Source: Candidatus Omnitrophota bacterium (lineage in GTDB: Bacteria > Omnitrophota > Gorgyraeia > Tantalellales > Tantalellaceae). From it: a DNA stretch of 64,000 bases. A program made the position numbers and the translations under genes. A model generated the notes under the pieces. It did not search any database, was not told the DNA's origin, and saw nothing but the letters and a program-made list of their open reading frames with translations. Below, one piece after another: positions 25,492 through 34,376 of this stretch. The DNA is taken from NCBI GenBank assembly GCA_014728045.1, contig WJMH01000012.1, positions 189,239-253,238 of the forward strand, in the 5' to 3' direction. The stretch's first letter is position 1, and each line of letters opens with the position of its first letter.

Positions 25492-26286
25492 ATGAAAACG
25501 ACCGCGATAATACAGGCCAGGATGGGGGCAAGAAGACTTCCGGGGAAAGTGCTCATGGAGCTTTCCGGAAGGCCCGTCCTCGAGCATGTCATTAACAGGG
25601 TGATGAAAGCCCGGAACGTCAGCCGGATAATCGTGGCTACGAGCCTTGACCGTGAGGACAAGAAGATAGCCGATTTTGCGAAAAGCAGGGGTGTCAACGT
25701 CTACCGAGGTTCGCAGGACGATGTGCTGGACAGGTTCTACCGGGCGGCGCTTTGTTATTCAGCGGAACATATTATAAGGATAACGGCCGATTGTCCGGTG
25801 CTAGACCCCGGAGTGATAGACCGCGTCGCGGATATGTACTTTGGAAAAGAGGCTGATTACTGCTCGAATGTAATGGTCCCGACCTTTCCCGACGGCGAGG
25901 ACGTTGAGATCTTTTCTTTTAAATCACTTAAAGAAGCCTGGGAGAGGGCAGAGCTTCCTTCGGAAAGGGAGCATGTGACGCCGTATATACGCAACCATCC
26001 TGAAAGGTTCAAGTGCGCATCCCTTGAGAATGACCAGGATCTCAGCCATAAGAGATGGACCCTTGACAGGATAGAAGATTACCGTTTTTTGGAGGTTCTG
26101 TTCGGGAACCTGTATAAAGAGAACCCTTTCTTCGGCATGGGTGAAATACTGGGTTTTCTGAGGGGGAATCCCGAAGCCGGAGATATTAACAGCAATATAG
26201 CAAGGAACGAGGGATATGCAAGATCGCTCGAGGAAGATGAGAAAGTCATAAAGGACCAGCAAAGGGCAGGGGGAGGGTTAGCCTGA
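25492..26286 (+). CDS. SpsF/PseF-type cytidylyltransferase
   Basis: A 264-residue nucleotidyltransferase related to the spore coat protein SpsF and to CMP-sugar synthetases. The nucleotide-binding N-terminus IIQARMGARRLPGKVL is diagnostic and the metal-binding ITADCPVLDP lies at about 98-107. In pseudaminic acid loci such proteins fill the PseF position and activate the sugar as CMP-Pse. That assignment is inferred from context: the pseB, pseC, pseG and pseI functions surround it. There are two other CMP-sugar synthetase genes further along (39754 and 57599). The ribosome site TAAGGA precedes ATG 25492. Confidence 0.85.
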   Translation: MKTTAIIQARMGARRLPGKVLMELSGRPVLEHVINRVMKARNVSRIIVATSLDREDKKIADFAKSRGVNVYRGSQDDVLDRFYRAALCYSAEHIIRITADCPVLDPGVIDRVADMYFGKEADYCSNVMVPTFPDGEDVEIFSFKSLKEAWERAELPSEREHVTPYIRNHPERFKCASLENDQDLSHKRWTLDRIEDYRFLEVLFGNLYKENPFFGMGEILGFLRGNPEAGDINSNIARNEGYARSLEEDEKVIKDQQRAGGGLA

Positions 26287-26300
26287 ATACCCGCGATCAT

Positions 26301-27611
26301 ATGGAAAAGGGACAGCAGTTATATAAAAAGGCCAGGAACATAATACCCGGAGGCACACAGCTTCTTTCCAAAAGGCCAGAACTCCACCTGCCGGAACTCT
26401 GGCCGGCCTATTATGATAAGGCCCGCGGGTGCAGGGTCTGGGACCTAGAGGGGAATATATATACGGACATGAGCTATATGGGCATAGGTTCGTGTATTTT
26501 GGGATACTCCGACAGGGACGTTGACAATGCTGTGAAGATGGCCGTGGACAAGGGAACGATGAGCACGCTGAACTGTCCCGAAGAGGTGGAACTCGCCGGG
26601 ATCCTCTGCGACATCCACGGATGGGCGGATATGGTCAGGTTCTCGCGTACGGGAGGAGAGGCCGCCGCGATGGCTGTCAGAATAGCCAGGGCGAGCACCG
26701 GAAGGGACATAGTTCTTTTCTGCGGATATCATGGGTGGCATGACTGGTACCTGTCGGCCAATCTGGCCGATGATTCCGGCCTTGACGGGCATTTGCTTCC
26801 GGGGCTGGAACCCCGGGGGGTTCCACGAGAGTTGAAGGGAACTTCAATACCTTTTCAATATAACGATTCGGACGGGTTCCTGGCGCTTTTGGAGAAATAC
26901 CGGAGCAGGATAGCCGCGGTTATCATGGAGCCGGTAAGGAACCTTTATCCGACCGGCGGGTTCCTGGAAACAATAAGAGATAGGACGCAGCGGGAGGGGA
27001 TAATACTCATATTCGATGAAATAACCTCTGGATGGAGACTTAACCACGGCGGGGCGCATCTGGGATTCGGTGTAGACCCGGACATGGCGGTCTTCGCCAA
27101 GGGGATCAGTAACGGTTATCCCATGGCGGCGGTAATAGGAAGAGAAAATGTGATGACGGTCGCGCAGGACACCTTTATTAGCAGCACATACTGGACAGAG
27201 AGGATAGGTCCGGTGGCGGCGATCTCGACCATAGGGAAGATGAGCAAAAATAATGTCCCTGGGCATCTAAAGCATACCGGAAGCAGGATAAAAGCCGGAT
27301 GGAGAAAATATGCCGATGAGCATGGTCTAGAGATCGAGATATCGGGGATAGATCCCCTGGGTCATTTCACGTTCTCGGGGGAAAAACACCTGGTGCTGAA
27401 GACCCTTTTCACCCAGTATATGCTTGAGAGGGGTTTTTTGGCGACCAACGCTTTTTACGCGTCGTATGCGCACAAGGATGAGCATGTGGATAAATACCTG
27501 GACGCGGTGAGTGAGGTCTTCGGGCTTGTACGTAAAGCAGCGGACAGCACTTCGCCTGAGGACTTCTTGAAAAAGAAGGTATGTCACAGCGGGTTCAGGA
27601 GACTGACATGA
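26301..27611 (+). CDS. Class III aminotransferase (GSA-aminomutase-like)
   Basis: A 436-residue PLP enzyme of aminotransferase class III, closest in pattern to glutamate-1-semialdehyde aminomutase. The N-terminal IIPGGTQLLSKRP, the SRTGGEAAAMAVRIAR block, GYHGWHDWY and the PLP lysine in FAKGISNGYPM (about residue 267) are present. Glycan-locus copies of this family are common beside nonulosonic acid genes and are unlikely to make heme precursors; they may aminate a sugar or an acyl donor. The exact substrate is not known. It begins 15 bases after the cytidylyltransferase with no clear ribosome site. The C-terminus is slightly longer than in typical HemL. Confidence 0.82.
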   Translation: MEKGQQLYKKARNIIPGGTQLLSKRPELHLPELWPAYYDKARGCRVWDLEGNIYTDMSYMGIGSCILGYSDRDVDNAVKMAVDKGTMSTLNCPEEVELAGILCDIHGWADMVRFSRTGGEAAAMAVRIARASTGRDIVLFCGYHGWHDWYLSANLADDSGLDGHLLPGLEPRGVPRELKGTSIPFQYNDSDGFLALLEKYRSRIAAVIMEPVRNLYPTGGFLETIRDRTQREGIILIFDEITSGWRLNHGGAHLGFGVDPDMAVFAKGISNGYPMAAVIGRENVMTVAQDTFISSTYWTERIGPVAAISTIGKMSKNNVPGHLKHTGSRIKAGWRKYADEHGLEIEISGIDPLGHFTFSGEKHLVLKTLFTQYMLERGFLATNAFYASYAHKDEHVDKYLDAVSEVFGLVRKAADSTSPEDFLKKKVCHSGFRRLT

Positions 27612-27679
27612 GGCATTTGCGGCCCGTGACCCGCCGGGCGGTTAAACGCGGGAAGTAACCAACAACAACGGAGCTCATT

Positions 27680-28693
27680 TTGGATAACGACAGATCAAGA
27701 CCTTTAAAAGCATCCGATATAAGCCCGGAGCACCTGGAGGCGGAACAGGCAGAGCGTTTTGCTCGCGATATCAGGATGCTCCTGTCATACAGGGACAGGT
27801 TCGTCCCTGTTCCGTGCCCCGCCTGCGGCTGTCCGGACCATAAGCAAGCCTTCGAAAAATACAGCCTTGGTTATGTACGATGCGCGGATTGCGGAACCGT
27901 GTATATAAACCCCAGGCCTTCTCCTGAAGTGCTGGATATTTATTACAAGAATTCCGAAAACTATGCTTACTGGAACAAGTACATATTTCCCGCTTCCGAA
28001 GATGTCCGGAGAGAGAAGATCTTCAAGCCCCGTGTCCGGAGACTCTTGGAGATCTGTGAAAGACACCGGGTGAGCCGGGATACTATGCTTGAGGTGGGTG
28101 CCGGTTTCGGTATTTTCTGCGAAGAGGTTTCCAGGGCGGGATTTTTCAACAGGGTAACGGGCATCGAACCGACCCCGGATCTGGCCAGAACCTGCAGGTT
28201 GAAGGGGATAGACATAATAGAGGATCTGGTGGAGAATGTCGATCTGGGCGATGAGAAAATAAGTGTCATCGCCAGTTTCGAGGTCATCGAACACCTTTTC
28301 TCCCCGGAGGATTTTCTGCGGAAATGTTTTTCGCTGCTTTCACCCGGGGGTCTTTTGGTGCTTACCTGTCCTAACGTGAAAGGGTTCGATATAAGCGTAC
28401 TGGGAAGTGTTTCCGATGCGGTGGATGTCGAACATTTGAATTATTTCCATTCCGATTCGCTGGCCGCCTTGCTTGAGCGGTGCGGGTTCGAGGTTATCGA
28501 AACCTCCACGCCCGGGAAGCTTGATGCGGACAGGGTGAGACAGGCAGTGCTTGGCGGAAGGTTCAGCCTTGAAGGACGCCCTTTTCTGAAGGATGTCCTT
28601 ATAGAAAGATGGGACGAACTGGGGGATAAGTTCCAGAAATTGCTCTCGGACAGCGGCCTGTCCTCGCATATGTGGATTGTCGCAAAAAAGTGA
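27680..28693 (+). CDS. Zinc-ribbon class I SAM-dependent methyltransferase
   Basis: A 337-residue protein. Residues about 45-75 form a zinc ribbon (CPACG then CADCG), residues 130-250 a Methyltransf_23-type domain with the SAM-binding LEVGAGFGIFCEE and the SFEVIEHLFSP block. The arrangement is that of C-methyltransferases and N-methyltransferases found in deoxysugar and nonulosonic acid clusters. It starts at TTG 27680, preceded by GGAG seven bases upstream; no ATG gives a full zinc ribbon. The 68-base gap before it is G+C-rich with no clear terminator. It should methylate a sugar intermediate or finished residue in the cytoplasm. Confidence 0.85.
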   Translation: MDNDRSRPLKASDISPEHLEAEQAERFARDIRMLLSYRDRFVPVPCPACGCPDHKQAFEKYSLGYVRCADCGTVYINPRPSPEVLDIYYKNSENYAYWNKYIFPASEDVRREKIFKPRVRRLLEICERHRVSRDTMLEVGAGFGIFCEEVSRAGFFNRVTGIEPTPDLARTCRLKGIDIIEDLVENVDLGDEKISVIASFEVIEHLFSPEDFLRKCFSLLSPGGLLVLTCPNVKGFDISVLGSVSDAVDVEHLNYFHSDSLAALLERCGFEVIETSTPGKLDADRVRQAVLGGRFSLEGRPFLKDVLIERWDELGDKFQKLLSDSGLSSHMWIVAKK

Positions 28694-30160
28694 ATGACCG
28701 GAAAAGACATGAAAGATAAATTAAAGGTATTCATAGTAACAGAAGGCGGGGGCAGCAGGGGTTACGGTCACATGACCAGGTGCCTGGCCCTTTATCATGC
28801 TTTTCTGCAGCATGAAGTCCGCCCGGTATTTATTGCCAGCTGCGACCGAAGCGCTGAAAAGATGATCGAAGGTGCCGATCGGAGGATCTTCGACTGGGTT
28901 GCTGAGGAAAAAGCGCTCATTAGAACTCTCGCGGGAGCGGATATAGCGATAATAGATTCTTATCTCGCGCCGCCGGGGTTATACGCACGTGTAGCCGAAG
29001 CTGTTCGGCTCCCGGTTTATATAGACGACAACAAGCGGGTCGATTACCCGGCGGGGGTAATATTGAATTCTGGCGTCGGGGCTGAAAATATCGAGTATAC
29101 CTCTCCCGGAGGGAAGTCTCTTCTGGGATGTGAATACGCTCTTTTAAGGAAGGATTTCTGGAGCATCCCGCGCAAGAAAATAAACAAGCAGGTTAGCAGG
29201 ATATTGGTGACCTTTGGCGGGGCCGATCAGATGGAAATGACCCGCGGGATACTGGATATATTGAACAAGAAATATCCCGGTATTACCAAGGACGTTGTCG
29301 CCGGAGGAGCCTCTTCAGGTATCAAGCCCCGGGAAAACGTCAGTGTCATACACGATGCGGATGCCGGGAAGATGAAAAGCCTCATGCTTGATGCGGATAT
29401 CGCCGTTTCGGCGGCGGGTCAGACCCTTTATGAACTGGCCGCGGCAGGTACCCCTGCGGTAGCGGTCTGTGTGGCCTTGAACCAGAGAAGCAATCTGAGG
29501 GGCTGGCAGAAGGCCGGTGTCTTCAGGTGTATAGATGCGGCTGGCTCAATAAATGTCGAGAAGGAGCTAGTAGAGGCTCTTGAAGAGCTTATGCCTTTGG
29601 AAGAGAGGGAAAAGGCGTCGGAGAAGGCAATAAGTTCAATAAACGCGGAAGGACCGGTCAAAGCTGTCCGGGAGATCTTGAGGATATACGCGGACCGCAT
29701 CTTCATGAGAAAGACAGGCAGGGAAGACTGCCGTGATCTGTGGCAATGGAGGAACCACCCGGAAGTAAGAAAATGGGCTTTTACAGACGGAGAGATAGAT
29801 CTTTCCGATCACAGGGAATGGTTCGAGAAAAAAATGAAAGATAATAAGAGCCGTATGTATATGGCCGAATATCCGAAGGGGCAGAAGATAGGACAGGCGC
29901 GTTTCGACGCCCTGCCCGGGGATACACTGATAAGCGTCAACCTTAACCCGGCCTTTTTCGGAAAAGGTCTGGGCAGCGGGCTCATAAGAAGCGCTACCGG
30001 AAGCTTCCTGAACGAGAGGCCTGAAGTGAAGACGATAACGGCGAACATAAGATCAGATAATATAGCCTCCAAAAAGGCTTTCGAGAAAGCGGGATATCGG
30101 TACTCCGGGAATACGACAGTTCAGGGCTGTAAGACCGATATCTATAAATATACGAGGTAG
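28694..30160 (+). CDS. PseG-PseH fusion: nucleotide-sugar hydrolase plus N-acetyltransferase
   Basis: A 488-residue fusion of two consecutive pseudaminic acid enzymes. Residues 8 to about 330 are PseG, a GT-B-fold hydrolase that removes UDP from UDP-2,4-diacetamido-trideoxy-altrose; the GYGHMTRCLAL motif with its catalytic histidine, the IDDNKR aspartate pair and the late AGQTLYELAAAGTP block are clear. Residues about 334-488 are a GNAT domain matching PseH (WQWRNHPEVRKW, then GKGLGSG for acetyl-CoA), which acetylates the C4 amine before PseG acts. The ATG follows the previous stop directly; ATG 28709 is an alternative. The order in the protein is the reverse of the reaction order. Confidence 0.92.
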   Translation: MTGKDMKDKLKVFIVTEGGGSRGYGHMTRCLALYHAFLQHEVRPVFIASCDRSAEKMIEGADRRIFDWVAEEKALIRTLAGADIAIIDSYLAPPGLYARVAEAVRLPVYIDDNKRVDYPAGVILNSGVGAENIEYTSPGGKSLLGCEYALLRKDFWSIPRKKINKQVSRILVTFGGADQMEMTRGILDILNKKYPGITKDVVAGGASSGIKPRENVSVIHDADAGKMKSLMLDADIAVSAAGQTLYELAAAGTPAVAVCVALNQRSNLRGWQKAGVFRCIDAAGSINVEKELVEALEELMPLEEREKASEKAISSINAEGPVKAVREILRIYADRIFMRKTGREDCRDLWQWRNHPEVRKWAFTDGEIDLSDHREWFEKKMKDNKSRMYMAEYPKGQKIGQARFDALPGDTLISVNLNPAFFGKGLGSGLIRSATGSFLNERPEVKTITANIRSDNIASKKAFEKAGYRYSGNTTVQGCKTDIYKYTR

Positions 30161-30162
30161 GA

Positions 30163-31773
30163 ATGGAACTTGCAAGAGCTAAAAAGTGCCTGGTGGTCGC
30201 GGAAGTTTCCGCAAATCACGGTCAAGACCTGGAAAGAGCTCTCCGGATGATAAAAGCCGCTAAAAGTGCCGGGGCGGACGCAGTGAAGTTCCAGGCGTAC
30301 ACGCCTGATACTTTGACCATTGAGTCCGAAAGACCTCCTTTCAGGGTGGAACACCCTCAGTGGGGCGGGCAGACCCTGTACAGCCTTTATGAAAAAGCCT
30401 ATACCCCCTGGGAATGGTTCAGTACGCTCAAGAAGACCGCGGATAAGGCCGGGATCGGCTTTTTCGCGACCTCTTTTGACAGGTCATCGGTGGATATGCT
30501 TGAACAGCTCAACGTACCGGTACATAAGATAGCGTCTTTCGAGCTGGTCGACCTTTCTCTTGTGGAATACGCGGCAAAGACCGGGAAACACCTGATCATG
30601 TCCACGGGCATGGCTTCCAGGCGCGAAATAGCCGAGGCGGTGGAGGTCGCTAAAAAAGCCGGCGCGAAAAGCGTTACGCTCTTGAAGTGCGTAAGCAGTT
30701 ATCCTGCCGACCCGGCTCAGATGAACCTGCTTACCATGAGGGATATGGAGAGGGTGTTTGACTGCCCGGCGGGGCTTTCCGATCACAGTCTGGGCACGGC
30801 CGCGGCGGTGGCCGCCGTTTCGCTCGGGGCGGTCATGGTCGAGAAGCATTTCAAGTTATCCAAAAGGCACAGGACACCGGACAGTTTTTTCTCTGTCGGG
30901 CCTGATGAGTTCAAGAACCTGGTTGACGATATCCGTGTAGCGGAAAAGGCCGTTGGGCGGGTCCATTACGGATTGACCCGCCAGGAGAAGAGGACCAGGA
31001 ACTTCAGAAGGTCCCTTTTCGTGGTCAGGGACGTGAAAAAGGGGGAAAGATTCAACGAAGACAACGTAAGGTCGATAAGGCCGGCCGATGGCCTGGCACC
31101 GAAATACCTGGATAAAGTTTTAGGCAAGAAAGCCGAAAAGAGCATCAAAAAAGGCACTCCTCTGAAGCGGCATCACCTGCCGAAAGAGGCTATCGCGGCC
31201 GTGGAGAGCTCTAAGGTGAAAGAATACGGCCATTACATCGAAGGGGAGAGGCTGTATCTCAGGGATGTAGTATTGGGTGATGTTTCAGAGGATTATCACA
31301 GGTGGATGAACGATCCGGAGGTCACGCAATATCTTGAAACCAGGTTCGCGACGCCGCAGTCCATGGAGGATATCAGCGATTATGTCGGGGCCATGTCCGG
31401 CAAAGAGAACGAGATATTCCTCGCGGTCTGCCTTAAGGGAACCAGAAGACACATCGGTAACATCAAGCTTGGCCCGATCAACAGGAGTCACCGATTCGCG
31501 TATATAAGCCTGGTAATAGGCGCCAAGGAACATTGGGGGAAGGGATACGCCACTGAAGCCATACGGCTTCTTGCCGAGTATGCTTTCATGGAGGAGGGCC
31601 TCCACAAAGTGATGGCTGGCTGCTATGGGAACAATACCGCATCGGCTAGGGCCTTCGAAAAAGCGGGTTTTGTCAGGGAGGCCGTCGAGCCGGAGAAGTG
31701 GCTGTGCGACGGCAGATATGTTGACGGGATAACCCTGGGGCTCATTAACCCCGACTGGGAACATAATGCTTAA
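30163..31773 (+). CDS. pseI: Pseudaminic acid synthase fused to a GNAT acetyltransferase
   Basis: A 536-residue fusion. Residues about 10-275 are the NeuB-type TIM barrel that condenses phosphoenolpyruvate with the 6-deoxy-diacetamido sugar; EVSANHGQD, GADAVKFQAY, KIASFELVD, LSDHSLG and EKHFKLSKR are present, and the RTPDSFFS stretch favours PseI over NeuB. Residues about 285-345 are the SAF (antifreeze-like) domain. From about 354 to the end is a RimJ/RimL-like GNAT domain (EHWGKGYATEAIRLL) not found in ordinary PseI. A PseH-type domain is already present in the previous gene, so this second acetyltransferase may acylate another position. An AGGTAGG ribosome site precedes ATG 30163. Confidence 0.92.
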   Translation: MELARAKKCLVVAEVSANHGQDLERALRMIKAAKSAGADAVKFQAYTPDTLTIESERPPFRVEHPQWGGQTLYSLYEKAYTPWEWFSTLKKTADKAGIGFFATSFDRSSVDMLEQLNVPVHKIASFELVDLSLVEYAAKTGKHLIMSTGMASRREIAEAVEVAKKAGAKSVTLLKCVSSYPADPAQMNLLTMRDMERVFDCPAGLSDHSLGTAAAVAAVSLGAVMVEKHFKLSKRHRTPDSFFSVGPDEFKNLVDDIRVAEKAVGRVHYGLTRQEKRTRNFRRSLFVVRDVKKGERFNEDNVRSIRPADGLAPKYLDKVLGKKAEKSIKKGTPLKRHHLPKEAIAAVESSKVKEYGHYIEGERLYLRDVVLGDVSEDYHRWMNDPEVTQYLETRFATPQSMEDISDYVGAMSGKENEIFLAVCLKGTRRHIGNIKLGPINRSHRFAYISLVIGAKEHWGKGYATEAIRLLAEYAFMEEGLHKVMAGCYGNNTASARAFEKAGFVREAVEPEKWLCDGRYVDGITLGLINPDWEHNA

Positions 31774-32524
31774 GAACCGTTTGATACCCATATTGCTGTT
31801 AAGGAACGGAAGATGCGTTAAAGGAAGGCGCTTCGGTGAATATCGTGACACAGGTCATCCTGTCACGGCCGCAAGGATCTACGACGCCCAGCGTGTCGAT
31901 GAACTGGTGTTCCTGGATATAATGGCGAGCCTGGAAAAAAGGGACGTTCTTCTTAATATAGTGGCCGAAACGGCCGAGGAATGCTTCATGCCTCTTACAG
32001 TAGGCGGGGGAATAAGGAACCTGGAGGATATCAAGGTCACGCTGGCGGCGGGAGCGGACAAGGTCGTTATCAATTCCGCCGCGGTCGAGCGGCCCGGGCT
32101 GATCAACGAAGCCGCCAGGGTGTTCGGCAATTCCACCATCGTGGTGGGGATAGATTACAGGCAGGACGGTAAAGGCGGACGCGAAGTACATACGCACGGC
32201 GGGACAAAGCCCGCGGGGCTTGAGCCCTCAGACTGGGCTGAACAGGTAGCCGCACGCGGTGCCGGTGAGATCATACTTACGTCGATCGACCGTGAGGGCA
32301 TGATGGAAGGCTATGATTTGGCCCTCATCAGACAGGTAAGCGAAGCGGTCGACATACCGGTGATCGCGCACGGGGGCGCGGGAACGCTAAAGGACCTCAG
32401 GGACGGTATAGAAGAGGGAAAAGCCTCCGCCGTGGCGGCGGCGAGCATTTTCCATTTTACCGACCAGAGCCCCATTAAGGCGAGACTGTATCTTAAGGAT
32501 AACAGTGTTAACGTGAGGATATAG
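31766..32524 (+). CDS. HisF-like ammonia-channel protein, copy 1 (glycan amidation)
   Basis: A 252-residue (beta/alpha)8 protein resembling HisF, the cyclase subunit of imidazole glycerol phosphate synthase. The phosphate-site motifs VGGGIR, KVVINS and AHGGAG are kept and the second catalytic aspartate is retained in VVGIDYR, but the first-strand aspartate of HisF (Asp11) is replaced by leucine in IPILLLRNG. No other his genes are nearby; instead it precedes a WbpG/PseA-type amidotransferase, the arrangement known from P. aeruginosa and C. jejuni surface-sugar loci. The role is therefore probably to pass ammonia from HisH to the amidotransferase. It overlaps the pseI fusion by 8 bases. Confidence 0.88.
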   Translation: MLKNRLIPILLLRNGRCVKGRRFGEYRDTGHPVTAARIYDAQRVDELVFLDIMASLEKRDVLLNIVAETAEECFMPLTVGGGIRNLEDIKVTLAAGADKVVINSAAVERPGLINEAARVFGNSTIVVGIDYRQDGKGGREVHTHGGTKPAGLEPSDWAEQVAARGAGEIILTSIDREGMMEGYDLALIRQVSEAVDIPVIAHGGAGTLKDLRDGIEEGKASAVAAASIFHFTDQSPIKARLYLKDNSVNVRI

Positions 32525-32549
32525 ATATGAGTGAAGGAGAAGATGCCCG

Positions 32550-33746
32550 ATGGATATGATGGACCTTAAAAGATGTTCAAGATGCGTGATGCCCGAAACG
32601 CACGAGACCATATTCTACGACGATGAGGGGGTCTGCAACATATGCCGCCAGCACGAGCTTAAACACGAGAAAATAGACTGGGACAAAAGAAAACAGGAAT
32701 TCGTCGAAATAGTCGACCGCTACAGGGGAAAGGGCGCTTATGACTGCATCATACCGATCAGCGGAGGCAAGGACAGCACTTACGTTCTTTACATGATGAT
32801 GAAGAAATACAAGGTAAAGCCTCTGGCTGTTTCATTCGACCACGGTTTTTACCGCCCGCACCACATAAAGAACAGGGACAAAGTCCTGAGGAAACTGGGC
32901 GTGGATCTTCATCTTTTCAGGTCGAACCAGAAGGTAGTTAAAAAGCTGATGCTGGAGTCTCTCAAGAGAAAAGGCGATTTCTGCTGGCACTGCCATACGG
33001 GAGTTTTCGCTTACCCCATGCAGATAGCGGTCAAACACAATATCCCTCTTTTGATATGGGGCGAGTCGACGGCCGAATACACCAGTTATTACAGTTTTGA
33101 TGAACCCGATGAAAGGGACGAGGAGGCTTTCAATAAGTGGATCAACCTGGGAATAACGGCCGAGGACATGGAAGGCATGCTGGACGGAAGCGTTACGATG
33201 AGGGACCTTGAGCCGTACAGGTATCCCAGGTTGAGGGACCTTAACAGGATAGGCTACAGGTCCATATGCTACGGTACCTATCATCCGTGGGACGTCAGGA
33301 AACACGTTGATGTCATACAGAAAGAACTGGGATGGGAAGTGGACGAGGTGGAGGGGGTGCCTTCCGATTACTGGTATACCAAGCTGGAGTGCATGTTCTC
33401 GGGGGTCAGGGATTATTTGAAGTTCCTAAAAAGGGGATTTGGAAGAACCACTCAGCTCGCCACGGATGACGTGCGGGCGGGGGTCATAACCAGGGAAGAG
33501 GCGTTAACAAGGCTCAGGCAGAACGATGGTCTGAAGCCCGCCAGTCTGGGCCCATTTCTTGAATTCATAGGTATCACGGAAGATGAGTTCAATGAAATAG
33601 CGGCCCGGCATATGGTAAGCCCCTGGAAATGCGACCCCAAAAAGATAAGAAAGGGCAAAACGCTTCATGACCAGGAAGACTGGAACCTTTCAGGCGTCAA
33701 TGAACAGGTCATAATCGCGAAAGAGGCGGAAGCGCAGGAGGAGTAG
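32550..33746 (+). CDS. N-acetyl sugar amidotransferase (WbpG/PseA type), copy 1
   Basis: A 398-residue PP-loop enzyme. The N-terminal CSRCVMPET and CNICR pairs form a likely zinc site, and the ATP-binding loop is PISGGKDST at about residues 68-76. The family converts an N-acetyl group of a nucleotide sugar or nonulosonic acid to an acetamidino group using ATP and ammonia. The HisF-like gene before it and HisH after it supply the ammonia in the known WbpG system. The internal EP-D-E-R-D-E-EAF loop and the WHCHTGV stretch match the family. The position right after pseI makes an acetamidino-pseudaminic acid a likely product. Confidence 0.88.
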   Translation: MDMMDLKRCSRCVMPETHETIFYDDEGVCNICRQHELKHEKIDWDKRKQEFVEIVDRYRGKGAYDCIIPISGGKDSTYVLYMMMKKYKVKPLAVSFDHGFYRPHHIKNRDKVLRKLGVDLHLFRSNQKVVKKLMLESLKRKGDFCWHCHTGVFAYPMQIAVKHNIPLLIWGESTAEYTSYYSFDEPDERDEEAFNKWINLGITAEDMEGMLDGSVTMRDLEPYRYPRLRDLNRIGYRSICYGTYHPWDVRKHVDVIQKELGWEVDEVEGVPSDYWYTKLECMFSGVRDYLKFLKRGFGRTTQLATDDVRAGVITREEALTRLRQNDGLKPASLGPFLEFIGITEDEFNEIAARHMVSPWKCDPKKIRKGKTLHDQEDWNLSGVNEQVIIAKEAEAQEE

Positions 33747-33752
33747 AGCGAA

Positions 33753-34376
33753 ATGAAAGATGCGAACGTATGCATAATCGATTATGGTTCGGGGAACGTG
33801 AAAAGCGTGTATAACCTTTTCCTGAGCATTACCGGGTCGGTCAAAGTTTCGAATCAGGCCGATGATATTAACGGATCTACGCACATCGTTCTGCCTGGAG
33901 TGGGAGCCTTCGGCTCGGCCATGCAGAAGATAAAAGCGCTTTCTTCTTTCGGAGTGCTGGAAGAGAATGTGCTTTCGGGGGGAAAACCCTTTCTGGGCAT
34001 ATGCGTCGGCATGCAGGTCCTGGCGGAGAAGGGATACGAACACGGAGAGAACGAAGGGCTCGGCTGGATACCGGGGTCGGTGAGGAAGCTCGAGACGGGA
34101 GGCCTTTACCTGCCGCATGTTGGGTGGAACGATTTTACCGAATGCTCGAAGGATAACCCCCTATTTAAAGGGATATCCCCGGACATGGATTTCTATTACG
34201 TGCACAGTTTCTATTTTGATGTCGTTGATAAGGCCAGCGCGATAGCCAAATGTGAGTACGGCATGGAGTTCACTTCGGCCGTAAACAGGGATAATATTTA
34301 CGGGGTTCAGTTCCATCCCGAAAAGAGCCAGAAAGCGGGAAGAAAACTGCTCCAGAACTTTATGGATATATCATGA
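33753..34376 (+). CDS. hisH: HisH-type glutamine amidotransferase (glycan amidation)
   Basis: A 207-residue class I glutaminase. The nucleophile cysteine is in FLGICVGMQ (about residue 85), and the histidine and glutamate of the triad are in QFHPEKSQ near the C-terminus. It hydrolyses glutamine and hands ammonia to a HisF-type partner. There is only one HisH for two HisF-like proteins and three amidotransferases in this locus, so it may be shared. It overlaps the second HisF-like gene by 4 bases. The symbol reflects homology; a role in histidine synthesis is not supported by the neighbours. Confidence 0.9.
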   Translation: MKDANVCIIDYGSGNVKSVYNLFLSITGSVKVSNQADDINGSTHIVLPGVGAFGSAMQKIKALSSFGVLEENVLSGGKPFLGICVGMQVLAEKGYEHGENEGLGWIPGSVRKLETGGLYLPHVGWNDFTECSKDNPLFKGISPDMDFYYVHSFYFDVVDKASAIAKCEYGMEFTSAVNRDNIYGVQFHPEKSQKAGRKLLQNFMDIS

